From Halorubrum halodurans (GTDB taxonomy: Archaea; Halobacteriota; Halobacteria; Halobacteriales; Haloferacaceae): a stretch of 64,000 nt of DNA. Location: the NCBI RefSeq assembly GCF_002252985.1, contig NZ_NHPJ01000060.1:1-64000 (forward strand), read 5' to 3'. Made by a program: the position numbers and the translations under genes. This document shows, in pieces, positions 41,720-52,137 of this stretch (position 1 is its first letter; each line of letters opens with the position of its first letter). The notes beneath the pieces are model-generated. The model did not search any database, was not told the origin of the DNA, and worked only from the letters and a program-made list of their open reading frames with translations.

Positions 41720-42736
41720 ATGCCACAACCAAGCCGACCACGAAAAGGCTCGCTGGGCTACGGCCCACGCACCCGCGCGGACAGCGAGGTACCGCGTATC
41801 CGCTCGTGGCCAGACGACGACGGGGCGCCCGCACTACAGGGCTTCGCCGGCTACAAGGCCGGAATGACCCACGTCATGATGGTCAACGACGAGGCGGACT
41901 CGCCGCGGGAGGGGATGGAGGAGTCCGTCCCCGTCACGGTGGTGGAGACGCCGCCGATGCACGCCGTCGCCGTGCGAGCCTACGAGGAGACGCCGTACGG
42001 ACAGAAGCCGGTTGCCGAGGTCTGGGCGACCGAGTTCCACGAGGAGCTCGACCGCGCGCTCGACCTGCCGGCGGAGGACACCTTCGAGGAGGACCGAACG
42101 GAGCTCGAGGAGCTGCTCGAGGCGGGCGTGGTCGATGACCTCCGCGTCATCACCCACACGACTCCCGCCGAGCTCGCGAACGTGCCGAAGAAGAAGCCCG
42201 ACGTGATGGAGACGCGCGTCGGCGGCGGCTCCCTCGAGGAGCGCGCCGACTTCGCGCTCGATCTCGTCGCGGACGGCGGTGCCCACGAGTTCGGCGACGT
42301 CTTCCGCGCCGGACAGTACACCGACGTCTCCGGCGTCACGAAGGGGAAGGGGACGCAGGGTCCCGTCAAGCGCTGGGGCGTCCAGAAGCGGAAGGGCAAA
42401 CACGCCCGCCAGGGATGGCGGCGTCGGATCGGCAACCTCGGTCCGTGGAACCCCTCCCGCGTGCGCTCCACCGTCCCCCAGCAGGGCCAGACCGGCTACC
42501 ACCAGCGCACCGAGCTCAACAAGCGCCTCATCGACTTCGGCGAGGGCGACGACGCCTCCGTCGACGGCGGCTTCGTCAACTACGGCGAGGTCGACGGCGA
42601 GTACGCGCTCATCAAGGGCTCGCTGCCGGGGCCGGACAAGCGCCTGCTGCGCTTCCGCCCGGCCATCCGGCCGAACGACCAGCCGCGCCTCGACCCCGAG
42701 GTCCGGTACGTATCCACCGCATCCAACCAGGGATAA
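41720..42736 (+). CDS. rpl3: 50S ribosomal protein L3
   Basis: A 338-residue primary large-subunit assembly protein. It starts MPQPSRPRKGSLGYGPR and has AFAGYKAGMTH-type GFAGYKAGMTHVM near residue 41, KGKGTQGPVKRWGVQKRKGKHARQ near residue 220, and TVPQQGQTGYHQRTELNKR. The basic residues around 210-260 reach the peptidyl-transferase centre. First ribosomal gene of the cluster, 3 bases before rpl4. Confidence 0.97.
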   Translation: MPQPSRPRKGSLGYGPRTRADSEVPRIRSWPDDDGAPALQGFAGYKAGMTHVMMVNDEADSPREGMEESVPVTVVETPPMHAVAVRAYEETPYGQKPVAEVWATEFHEELDRALDLPAEDTFEEDRTELEELLEAGVVDDLRVITHTTPAELANVPKKKPDVMETRVGGGSLEERADFALDLVADGGAHEFGDVFRAGQYTDVSGVTKGKGTQGPVKRWGVQKRKGKHARQGWRRRIGNLGPWNPSRVRSTVPQQGQTGYHQRTELNKRLIDFGEGDDASVDGGFVNYGEVDGEYALIKGSLPGPDKRLLRFRPAIRPNDQPRLDPEVRYVSTASNQG

Positions 42737-42739
42737 TCC

Positions 42740-43486
42740 ATGAACACGACAGTACACGACCTGGACGGCGGGGACGCGGGCAGCGTCGAGCTGCCGGCGA
42801 TCTTCGAGACCGCGTTCCGACCGGACCTCATCGGTCGGGCGGTCAGCGCCGCACAGGCTAACCGGAAACAGGCCTACGGGGCCGACGAGTTCGCCGGACT
42901 GCGAACCCCCGCGGAGTCGTTCGGCTCCGGGCGCGGGCTCGCGCACGTCCCGCGTTCCGAGAACGTCGCCCGCCGCGTCCCGCACGCGGTGTCGGGTCGC
43001 GCCGCGCACCCGCCGAAGGCCGAGAAGGACCAGACGAAGAAACTGAACGACAAGGAGCGCCAGCTCGCCGTTCGATCGGCGATCGCTGCCACCGCCGACG
43101 CCGAGCTCGTCGCCGAGCGCGGCCACGCGTTCGACGAGGATCTCGAGCTCCCGCTCGTCGTGAGCGACGAGTTCGAGGACCTCGAGAAGACCCAGGAGGC
43201 CCTGGGCGTGCTCGAGGCGGTCGGCGTCGACGCCGACGTCGACCGGGCCGACGAGGGTCGTTCGGTGCGGTCCGGCCGCGGGAAGACCCGCGGTCGCAAG
43301 TACAGCCAGCCGAAGTCCGTCCTGGTCGTCACGAGCGAGGAGACGTCGCGGGCCGCCCGCAACCTCGCCGGCGTCGACGTCGCGACCGCCGGCGAGGTCA
43401 ACGCGGAGGACCTCGCGCCCGGCGCGCATCCGGGTCGGCTCACGCTGTGGACCGAGTCGGCGATCGAGGAGGTGGCCGACCGATGA
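42740..43486 (+). CDS. rpl4: 50S ribosomal protein L4
   Basis: A 248-residue archaeal L4 (L1e family), starting MNTTVHDLDGGDAGSVELP. It includes the long exit-tunnel loop with SFGSGRGLAHVPR and RRVPHAVSGRAAHPPKAEKD, and the VLVVTSEE and RLTLWTESAIEEV C-terminal helices. Its last four bases overlap the start of rpl23. Confidence 0.97.
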   Translation: MNTTVHDLDGGDAGSVELPAIFETAFRPDLIGRAVSAAQANRKQAYGADEFAGLRTPAESFGSGRGLAHVPRSENVARRVPHAVSGRAAHPPKAEKDQTKKLNDKERQLAVRSAIAATADAELVAERGHAFDEDLELPLVVSDEFEDLEKTQEALGVLEAVGVDADVDRADEGRSVRSGRGKTRGRKYSQPKSVLVVTSEETSRAARNLAGVDVATAGEVNAEDLAPGAHPGRLTLWTESAIEEVADR

Positions 43487-43737
43487 GCTCGATCATTGAA
43501 CACCCGATCGTGACCGAGCAGGCGATGAACGAGATGGACTTCAAGAACAAACTGCTGTTCCTCGTCGACATCGACGCGACGAAGCCGGAGATCCGCGACG
43601 AGGTCGCGGAGCGCTACGACGTCACCGTCGTCGACGTGAACACGCAGGTGACGCCGAAGGGCAAAAAGAAGGCGACGGTCTCGCTCTCGGCGGACGACGA
43701 CGCGACCGACGTCGCCTCCCGGATCGGGGTGTTCTGA
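43483..43737 (+). CDS. rpl23: 50S ribosomal protein L23
   Basis: An 84-residue tunnel-exit protein, start ATG 43483 overlapping rpl4 (ATGA). It begins MSSIIEHPIVTEQAMNEMDF, has IDATKPEIRDEVAERYDVTV with the conserved VDVNTQVTPKGKKKA loop. It forms the docking site for SRP and other nascent-chain factors. Confidence 0.97.
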   Translation: MSSIIEHPIVTEQAMNEMDFKNKLLFLVDIDATKPEIRDEVAERYDVTVVDVNTQVTPKGKKKATVSLSADDDATDVASRIGVF

Positions 43738-43739
43738 CG

Positions 43740-44462
43740 ATGGGACGACGAATCCAAGGACAGCGGCGAGGACGTGGCGGCCCGACGTTCCGGGCCCCCT
43801 CCCACCGCTACAAGGCGGAACTGTCGCACAAGACGCTCGAGGACACCGACCTGATCACCGGCGAGATCGTCGGGATCGAACACGACCCGGCGCGGTCCGC
43901 GCCGCTCGCGGAGGTCGAGTTCGACGACGACGACCGGCGGCTCGTGCTCGCGCCGGAGGGCGTGCGCGTGGGCGAGACGATACAGGTCGGCGTCTCGGCG
44001 GAGATCAAGCCCGGAAACACGCTCCCGCTGGCGGAGATCCCCGAGGGGGTTCCCGTCTGTAACGTCGAGAGCAACCGGGGCGACGGCGGGAAGTTCGCCC
44101 GCGCCTCGGGCGTCTCGGCGACGCTTCTCACCCACGACCGCGACGTCGCGGTCGTCCAGCTTCCGAGCGGGGAAGTGAAGCGGCTCGACCCGCAGTGTCG
44201 CGCCACGATCGGCGTGGTCGCGGGCGGCGGGCGGACGGAGAAACCCTTCGTCAAGGCCGGCAACAAACACCACAAGATGAAAGCGCGCGGGACCAAATAC
44301 CCGCGCGTGCGCGGCGTCGCGATGAACGCCGTCGACCACCCCTTCGGCGGGGGCGGTCGCCAACACCCCGGCCAGCCGAAGTCCGTCTCGCGGGACGCCC
44401 CGCCGGGACGGAAGGTCGGTGACATCGCATCCAAACGGACCGGACGAGGTAGCAACAAATGA
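43740..44462 (+). CDS. rpl2: 50S ribosomal protein L2
   Basis: A 240-residue L2, 2 bases after rpl23. It starts [17 protein letters not shown] and carries the conserved peptidyl-transferase-region motif [21 protein letters not shown] (near residues 190-210), then [14 protein letters not shown]. Its stop overlaps the ATG of rps19 by four bases. Confidence 0.97.
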   Translation: MGRRIQGQRRGRGGPTFRAPSHRYKAELSHKTLEDTDLITGEIVGIEHDPARSAPLAEVEFDDDDRRLVLAPEGVRVGETIQVGVSAEIKPGNTLPLAEIPEGVPVCNVESNRGDGGKFARASGVSATLLTHDRDVAVVQLPSGEVKRLDPQCRATIGVVAGGGRTEKPFVKAGNKHHKMKARGTKYPRVRGVAMNAVDHPFGGGGRQHPGQPKSVSRDAPPGRKVGDIASKRTGRGSNK

Positions 44463-44884
44463 GTTCCGAATACCGCATCGGCCGCGAGGGCGAGGAGTTC
44501 GCCTACCGCGGTCACTCGCTCGACGAGCTGCAGGAGATGGACGTAGAGGAGGTCGCGGAACTGCTCCCCGCACGACAGCGGCGAAGCATCACTCGAGGGC
44601 TGAGCGTCGAGAAGGAGAAGCTTCTCGAGACGGCTCGAAGCCGCGACAAGGAGACGACCGCCGACGACCCGATCCGGACGCATCTGCGCGACATGCCGAT
44701 CCTGCCGGAGTTCGTCGGCATCACCTTCGCCGTGTACAACGGTCACAGCTTCGAACGCGTCCAGGTCGAACCCGAGATGATCGGCCACTACCTGGGCGAG
44801 TTCCACCAGACGCGAAGCACCGTCGAACACGGTCAGGCCGGCATCGGCGCGACCCGGTCCTCGAAGTTCGTGCCCCTCAAGTAA
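44459..44884 (+). CDS. rps19: 30S ribosomal protein S19
   Basis: A 141-residue S19 (S15e-like archaeal form), longer at the N terminus than bacterial S19. It contains [12 protein letters not shown], then [33 protein letters not shown], and the end [29 protein letters not shown]. Start overlaps rpl2. Confidence 0.97.
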   Translation: MSSEYRIGREGEEFAYRGHSLDELQEMDVEEVAELLPARQRRSITRGLSVEKEKLLETARSRDKETTADDPIRTHLRDMPILPEFVGITFAVYNGHSFERVQVEPEMIGHYLGEFHQTRSTVEHGQAGIGATRSSKFVPLK

Positions 44885-44887
44885 CCC

Positions 44888-45352
44888 ATGGGAATCAACT
44901 ACAGCGTCGAGGCCGATCCGGAGACCACCGCCAAGGGGATGCTCCGCGACCGGCCCATCAGCGTGAAGGACAGCAAGGAGATCTCCAGGGAGATCAAAGG
45001 CGAGACGGTCGCCGACGCCGAGGCGTACCTCCGAGAGGTCATCGACGAGGAGACCTCGGTGCCGATGCGCCAGCACAACGCCGGCGCGGGCCACCGCTCC
45101 GACATCGACGGCTGGGACGCGGGGCGCTACCCCGAGAAGGCCGCCAAGGACTTCCTCAAGCTCCTGGAGAACGTCAAGCACAACGCCGACGAGCAGGGCT
45201 TCGACGGCGACGAGATGGTGATCAAACACGTCGCTCCCCACAAGGTGGGCGAGCGGCCGGGGCGGAACCCGCGTGCGGCGGGCGCGACGCAGTGGAACAC
45301 CACGCTCGCGGACGTCGAGCTGATCATCGAGGAGCCGGAGGCTGAGAACTAA
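44888..45352 (+). CDS. rpl22: 50S ribosomal protein L22
   Basis: A 154-residue L22 (L17e family), start ATG 44888. It includes [27 protein letters not shown] and the tunnel-lining hairpin region [20 protein letters not shown] at the C terminus. It shares one base with the start of rps3 (TAATG). Confidence 0.97.
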   Translation: MGINYSVEADPETTAKGMLRDRPISVKDSKEISREIKGETVADAEAYLREVIDEETSVPMRQHNAGAGHRSDIDGWDAGRYPEKAAKDFLKLLENVKHNADEQGFDGDEMVIKHVAPHKVGERPGRNPRAAGATQWNTTLADVELIIEEPEAEN

Positions 45353-46293
45353 TGGCTGACGAACACCAATTCATCGAGGACGGCCTTCGCCGTTCACAGA
45401 TCAACGAGTTCTTCGCGGACGAGCTCGGCCGAGCCGGCTACGGCGGCATGGACGTCGCCAAGACGCCGATGGGCACGCAGATCGTCCTGAAGGCGGAGAA
45501 GCCCGGCATGGTGATCGGGAAGGGCGGGAAGAACATCCGCAAGATCACCACCGAGCTCGAGGACCGCTTCGACATGGACGACCCGCAGATCGACGTTCAG
45601 GAGGTCGACGAGCCCGACCTGAACGCCCAGATCGTCGCCGACCGGCTCGCGAACGCCTTGGAGCGTGGCTGGTACTTCCGGAAGGCGGGCCACACCACGA
45701 TCGACCGGATCATGGACGCCGGCGCGCTCGGCGCGGAGATCGTCCTCTCCGGGAAGGTCACCGGGGCGCGCTCGCGCGTCGAGAAGTTCAACCGCGGCTA
45801 CATCAAGCACAACGGCGAGCCCGCGGAGGAGGTCGTCGACCACGGCAAGGGCGTCGCGGTGATGAAGCTCGGCACCATCGGGGTCAACGTCAAGATCATC
45901 CCGCCGGGCGCGGAGCTGCCCGACGACTTCGGCGTCCGCGAGGACGCCGAGGTGCCCGAGGTCGACCAGGCCGACGCGGCCGGCGACGAGGGCGTCGAGT
46001 CGCTCCTCGAGGAGGAGCCGGAGGAGGTTCCGGACGTCGGTGACGACGACGAGGACGTGGCGGTCCCGGACGAGGACCCGGCCGACGTCATCGACGAGGA
46101 GATCGTCGAGGAGGTCGTCGAGGAGACGGGCGAGACCGCGACGGAGGCGACGGACGCCCCCGCGGAGGAGCCGGTCGAGACCGGCGACGTCGACGAGGAG
46201 CTCGACGAGCTCGACGAGGAGATCGAATCGGAGGCGGCCGACCTGGTCGCCGAGATGGAGGCGGCCGACGAGGAAGCCGAGGAGGACGAATAA
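45352..46293 (+). CDS. rps3: 30S ribosomal protein S3
   Basis: A 313-residue S3. The type II KH domain has [20 protein letters not shown] at about residues 46-65, followed by the [25 protein letters not shown] section and [20 protein letters not shown]. Residues 205-313 are an Asp/Glu/Val-rich tail, long even for haloarchaea, that is probably disordered and serves salt adaptation. Confidence 0.97.
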   Translation: MADEHQFIEDGLRRSQINEFFADELGRAGYGGMDVAKTPMGTQIVLKAEKPGMVIGKGGKNIRKITTELEDRFDMDDPQIDVQEVDEPDLNAQIVADRLANALERGWYFRKAGHTTIDRIMDAGALGAEIVLSGKVTGARSRVEKFNRGYIKHNGEPAEEVVDHGKGVAVMKLGTIGVNVKIIPPGAELPDDFGVREDAEVPEVDQADAAGDEGVESLLEEEPEEVPDVGDDDEDVAVPDEDPADVIDEEIVEEVVEETGETATEATDAPAEEPVETGDVDEELDELDEEIESEAADLVAEMEAADEEAEEDE

Positions 46294-46506
46294 ATGGCGA
46301 TCCTCTACACCGACGAGATCCGCGACATGACCGCTGCGGAGCGGGAGGTCGAGCTCGAGGAGCTCGAGACCGAACTGCTCAACACGAAGGCACAGCAGGC
46401 GGCCGGCGGGATGCCCGAGAGCCCCGGCCGCGTGAACGAGCTGAAGAAGACGATCGCCCGGATCAAGACGATCCAGGCGGAAGAAGGCGACTTCGACGAC
46501 GAGTAA
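46294..46506 (+). CDS. rpl29: 50S ribosomal protein L29
   Basis: A 70-residue helical L29 that begins at the base after the rps3 stop. It has [20 protein letters not shown], the [24 protein letters not shown] middle and [13 protein letters not shown], the usual long two-helix layout. Confidence 0.96.
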   Translation: MAILYTDEIRDMTAAEREVELEELETELLNTKAQQAAGGMPESPGRVNELKKTIARIKTIQAEEGDFDDE

Positions 46507-46508
46507 CG

Positions 46509-46955
46509 ATGATCTCCCCCGAAACGCTCGTACGGCACGAACTCGTCGGCCTCCCGGTTCGGGTGGCCGACGCCGACAGCGACGCCCACGTCGGGATCGC
46601 GGGTCGAGTGCTGTTCGAGACGGAACGCACCCTCGTGGTGCGGACCGGGTCGGGGGACAAGCGAGTGCCCAAGTCGGGCACGACGTTGGAGTTCGCGGTC
46701 GTCGAGCAGGCGACCGCACGCACAGATGAAGCCGCCGACGACGGCCAATCGTCGGGGTCCGCGTCCCAACTCGGGTCGGATACTGCGGGGGTCCGCCCCC
46801 GTCAGTCCGGCCCGTCCGCGGTCGGCGCACGGAGCGTCGACGCGGCGAGCCGGCGAGGCGAGTGCAAAGACGCGGTCTACGTAACGGTGGATGGCACGCG
46901 GTTGCGGGATCGGCCCGCCGAACGCACCGAACGAGGTGTCTCACAATGGCGATAG
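46509..46955 (+). CDS. rnp1: Ribonuclease P protein component 1 (Rpp29/Pop4-like)
   Basis: A 148-residue subunit of archaeal RNase P, which matures tRNA 5' ends. The Sm-like beta-barrel strands are HELVGLPVRVADADSDAHVGIAGRVLFETERTL and VRTGSGDKRVPKSGTTLEF. A Ser/Gly/Asp-rich insert of about 40-45 residues (about 72-115) separates the last strands, then AVYVTVDGTRLRDRPAERTERG follows. The insert is not in the compact family. It overlaps rps17 by 10 bases. Confidence 0.92.
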   Translation: MISPETLVRHELVGLPVRVADADSDAHVGIAGRVLFETERTLVVRTGSGDKRVPKSGTTLEFAVVEQATARTDEAADDGQSSGSASQLGSDTAGVRPRQSGPSAVGARSVDAASRRGECKDAVYVTVDGTRLRDRPAERTERGVSQWR

Positions 46956-47290
46956 GAATCGACGTACCCATGCCTCCGGAGCCAGACGACCCGGAGGATT
47001 ACGACTACGAGAAGTGCCCGTTCTACGGGCAGCTTCCCGTCCGCGGCCAGCTCCGAGAGGGGACGGTCGTGTCGACGGATATGGAAAAGACCGTCATCGT
47101 CGAGCGAGAGTACGACGTGTTCGTACCGAAATACGACCGGTACATGAAGCGTCGCTCGCGCATCCCGGCACACGTGCCGGGCGTGCTCGACTCGCTCGAG
47201 GAAGGTGACGAAGTGACCATCGCGGAGACGCGACCGCTCTCGAAGACGAAATCACACGTCGTCGTCGAGAACCTGTCGGGTGATGCGTGA
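46946..47290 (+). CDS. rps17: 30S ribosomal protein S17
   Basis: A 114-residue S17 (S11e-like) starting [18 protein letters not shown] at 46946, inside the last codons of rnp1. The OB-fold contains [42 protein letters not shown] in that order and [22 protein letters not shown] at the end. Confidence 0.96.
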   Translation: MAIGIDVPMPPEPDDPEDYDYEKCPFYGQLPVRGQLREGTVVSTDMEKTVIVEREYDVFVPKYDRYMKRRSRIPAHVPGVLDSLEEGDEVTIAETRPLSKTKSHVVVENLSGDA

Positions 47291-47688
47291 TGGAGGCGCT
47301 CAAAGCCGACGTCACGCAGGGGCTCTCGAAGGGCTCTCTCATCACGTGTGCCGACAACACCGGCGCGCGTGAGCTGAAGGTGATCTCCGTGTCGGGCTAC
47401 TCCGGCACGAAGAACCGCCACCCGAAGGCGGGTATCGGCGACAAGGTGACCGTCTCGGTCACGAAGGGGACGCCGGAGATGCGGCGGCAGGTGCTGGAGG
47501 CGGTCGTCGTCCGCCAGCGCAAGCCGATCCGCCGTCCCGACGGCACGCGCGTGAAGTTCGAGGACAACGCGGCCGTGATCATCGACGACCTCGACGAGCC
47601 GCGGGGCACGGAGATCAAAGGCCCCGTCGCCCGCGAGGTCGCCGAGCGCTACGGAAGCATCGCGTCCACCGCGACGATGATCGTGTAA
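47290..47688 (+). CDS. rpl14: 50S ribosomal protein L14
   Basis: A 132-residue L14 (L23e). ATG 47290 overlaps the rps17 stop; a GTG codon three bases earlier is also in frame but the shorter start fits the family. It begins [20 protein letters not shown] and has [14 protein letters not shown] and [25 protein letters not shown], binding the 23S rRNA and subunit interface. Confidence 0.97.
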   Translation: MEALKADVTQGLSKGSLITCADNTGARELKVISVSGYSGTKNRHPKAGIGDKVTVSVTKGTPEMRRQVLEAVVVRQRKPIRRPDGTRVKFEDNAAVIIDDLDEPRGTEIKGPVAREVAERYGSIASTATMIV

Positions 47689-47690
47689 CC

Positions 47691-48047
47691 ATGACGAAAC
47701 AGCCACGCAAACAACGAAAACAGTCGGAGACCGCGCCGCTTCACGAGCGGCAACGGAAGGTCCGATCCCCGCTCACGCCCGAGCTCCGCGAGGAGTACGG
47801 CCGGCGGAACGTCCGCGTCAACGCGGGCGACACCGTCGAGGTGCTCCGCGGCGACGCCGCGGGGACCGAAGCGGAGGTCCTCTCGGTGGATCTCACCGCC
47901 GAGCGGATCACCGTCGAGGACGTCACCGTCGAGCGCGCGGACGGGGAAGAGGCTCCCCGTCCGATCCCGGCGAGCAACGTCCGCGTGACGGAGCTGGACC
48001 TCTCGGACGACCGCCGCGAGGCGCGGCTCCAGGAGGACAACGAATGA
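47691..48047 (+). CDS. rpl24: 50S ribosomal protein L24
   Basis: A 118-residue L24 (L26e) with N-terminal [56 protein letters not shown] with the KOW motif, then [25 protein letters not shown]. Overlaps rps4e by four bases. Confidence 0.96.
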   Translation: MTKQPRKQRKQSETAPLHERQRKVRSPLTPELREEYGRRNVRVNAGDTVEVLRGDAAGTEAEVLSVDLTAERITVEDVTVERADGEEAPRPIPASNVRVTELDLSDDRREARLQEDNE

Positions 48048-48799
48048 CGCGACATCAGAAACGACTGGCGGTACCGAACTCCTGGCCGGTCGAGCGGAAG
48101 ACCCAGACGTTCACCGTGAAGGCCGGCGCAGGCCCCCACGGCGAGGCTGGCGTTCCGCTCGTCGTCCTGCTGCGGGACGTGCTCGGCTACGTCGACTCGA
48201 CGAAGGAGGCGCGCTACGCGCTGAACAACGACTCGGTCCTCGTCAACGGGGACGCGGTCTCGGACGAGCAGCGCCCGATCGGGATGTTCGACATCCTGGC
48301 GTTCCCCGTCCGCGGGGAGTACTTCCGCGTGTTCCCCGACGAGGGGGGTCGACTCGCGCTGACGCCCGTCGACGAGGAGTCCGCGGGCAGCCGGCTCGGG
48401 AAGGTGGCGAACAAGGCGGTCGTCCCCGGCGGGGACGTCCAGCTGACGCTCCACGACGGGACGAACGTCCGCGTGGACGCCGGCACCGAGTACGACACCA
48501 AGGACTCGATCGTCATCGACAACGAGTCGAAGGAGGTCGTCGCCCACTTCGAGTACGAGGAGGGTGCCCTGGTCACCGCGATCGCCGGCCAGCACGCCGG
48601 TCAGATCGGCGAGATCGAGACGATCGACGTCACGCTCGGGTCCGGCTCGAACACGGTCGTCGTCGGCGACGGCGAGGACCGCTACGAGACGGTCGAGGAG
48701 TACGTCGTCGTCATCGACGAGAACTTCACCGACGACGAGGACGCCGCGGACGTGTCCGACTCGGACGACGCCGACGAGGCGGGTGAGACGGATGAGTGA
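48044..48799 (+). CDS. rps4e: 30S ribosomal protein S4e
   Basis: A 251-residue archaeal S4e with the N-terminal [21 protein letters not shown] block, an S4-like domain containing [26 protein letters not shown] and a KOW-containing barrel near residue 150. The last 25 residues are an acidic tail ([22 protein letters not shown]). It overlaps rpl5 by 8 bases. Confidence 0.96.
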   Translation: MTRHQKRLAVPNSWPVERKTQTFTVKAGAGPHGEAGVPLVVLLRDVLGYVDSTKEARYALNNDSVLVNGDAVSDEQRPIGMFDILAFPVRGEYFRVFPDEGGRLALTPVDEESAGSRLGKVANKAVVPGGDVQLTLHDGTNVRVDAGTEYDTKDSIVIDNESKEVVAHFEYEEGALVTAIAGQHAGQIGEIETIDVTLGSGSNTVVVGDGEDRYETVEEYVVVIDENFTDDEDAADVSDSDDADEAGETDE

Positions 48800-49316
48800 C
48801 GCCGAGAGCGCGTCCCACGAGATGCGCGAGCCGTACCTGGAGAAGGTCGTCGTCCACATGGGCGTCGGTCAGGGCGGCGAGCCGCTCGCGGACGCGGAGA
48901 ACATCATCGAGGAGGTCACGGGCCAGCAGTCGGTCCGGACGACCGCGAAACGCACCGTCGGCGAGTTCGGCATCCGCAAGGGCGACCCGATCGGCGTCAA
49001 GGTGACGCTGCGCGGCGAGGACGCCCACGCGTTCCTCGAGACCGCGCTCGACCTGGTCGACGTCTCGTCGAGCCAGTTCGACGACACGGGGAACCTGAGC
49101 TTCGGGGTCGAGGACCACACCGACTTCCCGAGCCAGGAGTACGACCCGAACATCGGCATCTACGGGCTCGACGTGACGACGACCATCGTCCGACCGGGCT
49201 ACCGCGTCGCCAAGCGCGACAAGGTGACCCGCTCGATCCCGTCGAACCACCGGATGACCGCCGAGGACGCCATCGCGTTCCTCGAAACGCACTTCGACGT
49301 TGAGGTAACGGAATGA
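48792..49316 (+). CDS. rpl5: 50S ribosomal protein L5
   Basis: A 174-residue 5S rRNA-binding protein (L11e family). It contains [46 protein letters not shown], and [18 protein letters not shown]-type motif in [20 protein letters not shown]. Start MSDAES at 48792 lies inside the rps4e end. Confidence 0.96.
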   Translation: MSDAESASHEMREPYLEKVVVHMGVGQGGEPLADAENIIEEVTGQQSVRTTAKRTVGEFGIRKGDPIGVKVTLRGEDAHAFLETALDLVDVSSSQFDDTGNLSFGVEDHTDFPSQEYDPNIGIYGLDVTTTIVRPGYRVAKRDKVTRSIPSNHRMTAEDAIAFLETHFDVEVTE

Positions 49317-49486
49317 GCGAAGCGAACAACGAGACGGGCGAGCACGCGGCGAAACGCACCGGCCAGCAACACGAGTGCCGGCGGTGCGGCCGCGAGCAGG
49401 GGTTAGTCGGGAAGTACGACATCAACCTCTGCCGACAGTGCTTCCGCGAGGTCGCTCGAGACATGGGATTCGAGAAGTACAGCTGA
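49313..49486 (+). CDS. rps14: 30S ribosomal protein S14 (zinc form)
   Basis: A 57-residue S14 (S29e) too short for many gene finders. It has the zinc cysteines CRRC (22-25) and CRQC (40-43), with GKYDINL between them, and ends [15 protein letters not shown] 49313 overlaps the rpl5 stop and is preceded by GAGGT, a Shine-Dalgarno-like sequence. Confidence 0.94.
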   Translation: MSEANNETGEHAAKRTGQQHECRRCGREQGLVGKYDINLCRQCFREVARDMGFEKYS

Positions 49487-49488
49487 TC

Positions 49489-49881
49489 ATGACAGGAAAC
49501 GATCCATTCGCCAACGCACTGGCCGGCATGGACAACGCCGAGAGCGTTGGCCACCTGTCGTACACGGTAGAGCCCGCTTCGAACATCATCGGCTCCGTCC
49601 TCGAGGTCCTCTACGACCGCGGGTACGTCGACGGCTTCGAGTACGTCGACGACGGGAAGGCCGGGACGTTCGAGGTCGAACTGAAAGGCGCGATCAACGA
49701 ATGTGGCGCCGTCAAGCCCCGCTACTCCGCGGGTGCGGACGACTTCGAGAAGTGGGAGAAGCGATACCTCCCCGCCCGTGACTACGGGACGCTCATCGTC
49801 ACGACGAGCCACGGCGTCATGAGCCACTACGAGGCCCGCGAGGAGGGCATCGGCGGCCAAGTGATCGCATACGTCTACTAA
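49489..49881 (+). CDS. rps8: 30S ribosomal protein S8
   Basis: A 130-residue S8 (S15a) starting [20 protein letters not shown]. It has [27 protein letters not shown] and [27 protein letters not shown], with the rRNA-binding SHGVM and GGQVIAYVY end. Gaps of 2 bases separate it from rps14 and rpl6. Confidence 0.97.
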   Translation: MTGNDPFANALAGMDNAESVGHLSYTVEPASNIIGSVLEVLYDRGYVDGFEYVDDGKAGTFEVELKGAINECGAVKPRYSAGADDFEKWEKRYLPARDYGTLIVTTSHGVMSHYEAREEGIGGQVIAYVY

Positions 49882-49883
49882 CA

Positions 49884-50417
49884 ATGAACAGAGTCGAAAT
49901 CGAGATTCCGGACGACGTCTCCGCCGAGACCGATCACCTCGAACTCACCGTCGAGGGTCCCAACGGGAGCGTCACGCGACGCCTCTGGTACCCCGACATC
50001 GACGTGTCGGTCGAGGACGGTGCTGTCGTTATCGCCTCGGAGAACGAGGACGCGAAGACGAACGCCACGGTCGGCACCTTCGAGAGCCACGTCTCCAACA
50101 TGGTCCACGGCGTGACCGAGGGCTGGGAGTACACGATGGAGGTGTACTACGCCCACTTCCCGATGCAGGTCAGCGTGGAGAGCGAGGAGGTCGTCATCGA
50201 GAACTTCCTCGGCGAGAAGGCGCAGCGACGCACCCCGATCCGCGGGGACACTGACGTACAGGTAGACGGCGAGACGGTCACGCTCTCGGGCTCCGACAAG
50301 GAGGCCGTCGGGCAGACCGCCGCCGACATCGAACAGCTGACCAAGGTGACCGACAAGGACACGCGCGTCTTCCAGGACGGCGTGTACATCGTCGAGAAGC
50401 CGACCGGAGGTGCCTGA
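49884..50417 (+). CDS. rpl6: 50S ribosomal protein L6
   Basis: A 177-residue L6 (L9e). Duplicated RNA-binding fold with [54 protein letters not shown], and [25 protein letters not shown] regions. It contacts the sarcin-ricin loop region. Confidence 0.97.
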   Translation: MNRVEIEIPDDVSAETDHLELTVEGPNGSVTRRLWYPDIDVSVEDGAVVIASENEDAKTNATVGTFESHVSNMVHGVTEGWEYTMEVYYAHFPMQVSVESEEVVIENFLGEKAQRRTPIRGDTDVQVDGETVTLSGSDKEAVGQTAADIEQLTKVTDKDTRVFQDGVYIVEKPTGGA

Positions 50418-50418
50418 C

Positions 50419-51126
50419 ATGGCAGACGAACTCGAAGACATCAGCGGCGTCGGTCCCTCGAAGGCGGACGCGCTTCGCGAGGCCGGCTACGAGACGGTCG
50501 AGGACGTGAAGGCCGCCTCCCAGTCGGAGCTCTCCGAGGTCGACGGCGTCGGCAACGCGCTCGCCGCGCGTATCAAGGCCGACGTCGGCGGTCTGGAGGT
50601 CGACGAGGAGGCCGAAGCGGAGATCGAAGACGAGACCGACGAGGAGGCGGCCGAGGCGGCCGAGCCCGACGAGACGGTCGAGACGGAGCTTCGTCCCCGC
50701 GGCCACGCCGACAAGACGCCGGAGCTGGACGAGGAGACCGCTCGCGCGCTCGCACAGAAGCACCGCGAGGGGAAACCGCAGTTCAACCGGCAGGACTACC
50801 ACAAGAAAAAGCGGATCCCGACGTCGTGGCGCAAGCCGCGCGGCGGGCTCTCCAAGCAGCGCCGCCGCATGAAGGCGAAGGGCCCCGTCGTCGAGGCGGG
50901 CTTCCGCTCGCCGACGGCGTCCCGCGGCCTCCATCCGAGCGGCTTCGAGGAGGTCCGCGTTCACAACACGGACGACCTCGAGGGCGTCGACGGCGACACG
51001 CAGGCGGTACGGATCGCCTCGAAGGTCGGCGGTCGGAAGCGCGAACTGATCGAGGACGAGGCGGAAGAGCGCGGTATCCGCGTGTTGAACCCGACCTACG
51101 TCGAGGTGGAGGTGGACGATGAGTGA
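50419..51126 (+). CDS. rpl32e: 50S ribosomal protein L32e
   Basis: A 235-residue L32e. The N-terminal 55 residues form a helix-hairpin-helix-like module ([20 protein letters not shown] and [20 protein letters not shown]), then an Asp/Glu linker (about 60-90), and the conserved core [34 protein letters not shown] and [16 protein letters not shown]. The HhH module is a haloarchaeal-type addition absent from most L32e. Confidence 0.96.
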   Translation: MADELEDISGVGPSKADALREAGYETVEDVKAASQSELSEVDGVGNALAARIKADVGGLEVDEEAEAEIEDETDEEAAEAAEPDETVETELRPRGHADKTPELDEETARALAQKHREGKPQFNRQDYHKKKRIPTSWRKPRGGLSKQRRRMKAKGPVVEAGFRSPTASRGLHPSGFEEVRVHNTDDLEGVDGDTQAVRIASKVGGRKRELIEDEAEERGIRVLNPTYVEVEVDDE

Positions 51127-51580
51127 TCTGAAAGCCCAGAAACGACTGGCCGCGGACGAGCTCGACGTCGGCAAGGGCCGCGTCTGGCTCGACCCCGACG
51201 CCCAGGAGGAGATCGCGGACGCGATCACCCGCGAGGACGTTCGCGAGCTGATCGAGCAGGGAACGATCCGCGCGAAGGACGCGAAGACGAACTCCCGCGG
51301 TCGGGCCCGCGAGCGCGCGGAGAAGCGCTCGTACGGCCACAAGAAGGGTGCCGGCTCCCGGAAGGGGAAGGCCGGCGCGCGACAGAACACCAAAGACGAC
51401 TGGAAGGCGCGGATCCGCGCACAGCGGGCCCGTCTGAAGGAGCTGCGTGACGAGGAGGACGTCCTCGACGCCACGGAGTACCGCACGCTCTACAACAAGG
51501 CGAGCGGCGGCGAGTTCGAGGACGTCGCCCGGCTGGAGGCGTACATCCGGACGCAGTACGGTTACGAGGTGAACGACTAA
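51119..51580 (+). CDS. rpl19e: 50S ribosomal protein L19e
   Basis: A 153-residue archaeal/eukaryotic L19e, starting [21 protein letters not shown]. It contains the [30 protein letters not shown] segment and a basic [30 protein letters not shown] region near residues 60-88. ATG overlaps rpl32e by 8 bases. Confidence 0.97.
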   Translation: MSDLKAQKRLAADELDVGKGRVWLDPDAQEEIADAITREDVRELIEQGTIRAKDAKTNSRGRARERAEKRSYGHKKGAGSRKGKAGARQNTKDDWKARIRAQRARLKELRDEEDVLDATEYRTLYNKASGGEFEDVARLEAYIRTQYGYEVND

Positions 51581-52137
51581 TGGCGACAGGACCACGATAC
51601 AAGGTGCCGATGCGGCGCCGCCGCGAGGTCCGGACGGACTACCACCAGAGGTTGCGCCTGCTGAAATCGGGCAAGCCTCGCCTGGTCGCTCGGGTGAGCA
51701 ACGCTCACGTCAGGGCGCAGCTGGTCACTCCCGGACCCGACGGCGACGAGACCCACGCGGCCGCCTCCAGCGAGGACCTCGCGGAGTACGGCTGGGAGGC
51801 CCCCACGGGCAACCTCCCCAGCGCGTACCTCACGGGGTACCTCGCGGGCGCCCGCGCGGTCGAGGCCGGCCTCGAGGAGGCCGTCCTCGACATCGGGCTC
51901 AACACGGCGACGCCCGGCAACAAGACGTTCGCGGTACAGGAAGGAGCGATCGACGCGGGCCTCGAGATCCCCCACAACGACGACGTGCTGGCCGACTGGT
52001 CGCGCACGCGTGGCGAGCACATCGCCGCGTACGCCGAGCAGCTCGACGAGCCGCTGTACAGCGGGGAGTTCGACGCCGGCGAGTTACCCGAGCACTTCGA
52101 CTCCGTGCTCGACGAGCTACAGGAGGACCATGAGTAG
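51580..52137 (+). CDS. rpl18: 50S ribosomal protein L18
   Basis: A 185-residue 5S rRNA-binding L18 (L5e-like). It begins [38 protein letters not shown] and has [32 protein letters not shown]. Overlaps rpl19e by one base and rps5 by 8 bases. Confidence 0.97.
   Translation: MATGPRYKVPMRRRREVRTDYHQRLRLLKSGKPRLVARVSNAHVRAQLVTPGPDGDETHAAASSEDLAEYGWEAPTGNLPSAYLTGYLAGARAVEAGLEEAVLDIGLNTATPGNKTFAVQEGAIDAGLEIPHNDDVLADWSRTRGEHIAAYAEQLDEPLYSGEFDAGELPEHFDSVLDELQEDHE

Noticed and set aside
45955-46290. Plus-strand frame inside the rps3 tail as a separate gene
   Set aside because: It is the out-of-frame reading of Asp/Glu codons and gives Arg/Thr/Ser-rich translation. The in-frame acidic tail belongs to S3.
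47287-47290. GTG three bases before the rpl14 ATG as the start
   Set aside because: The ATG at 47290 matches the usual haloarchaeal L14 length and overlaps the rps17 stop naturally.
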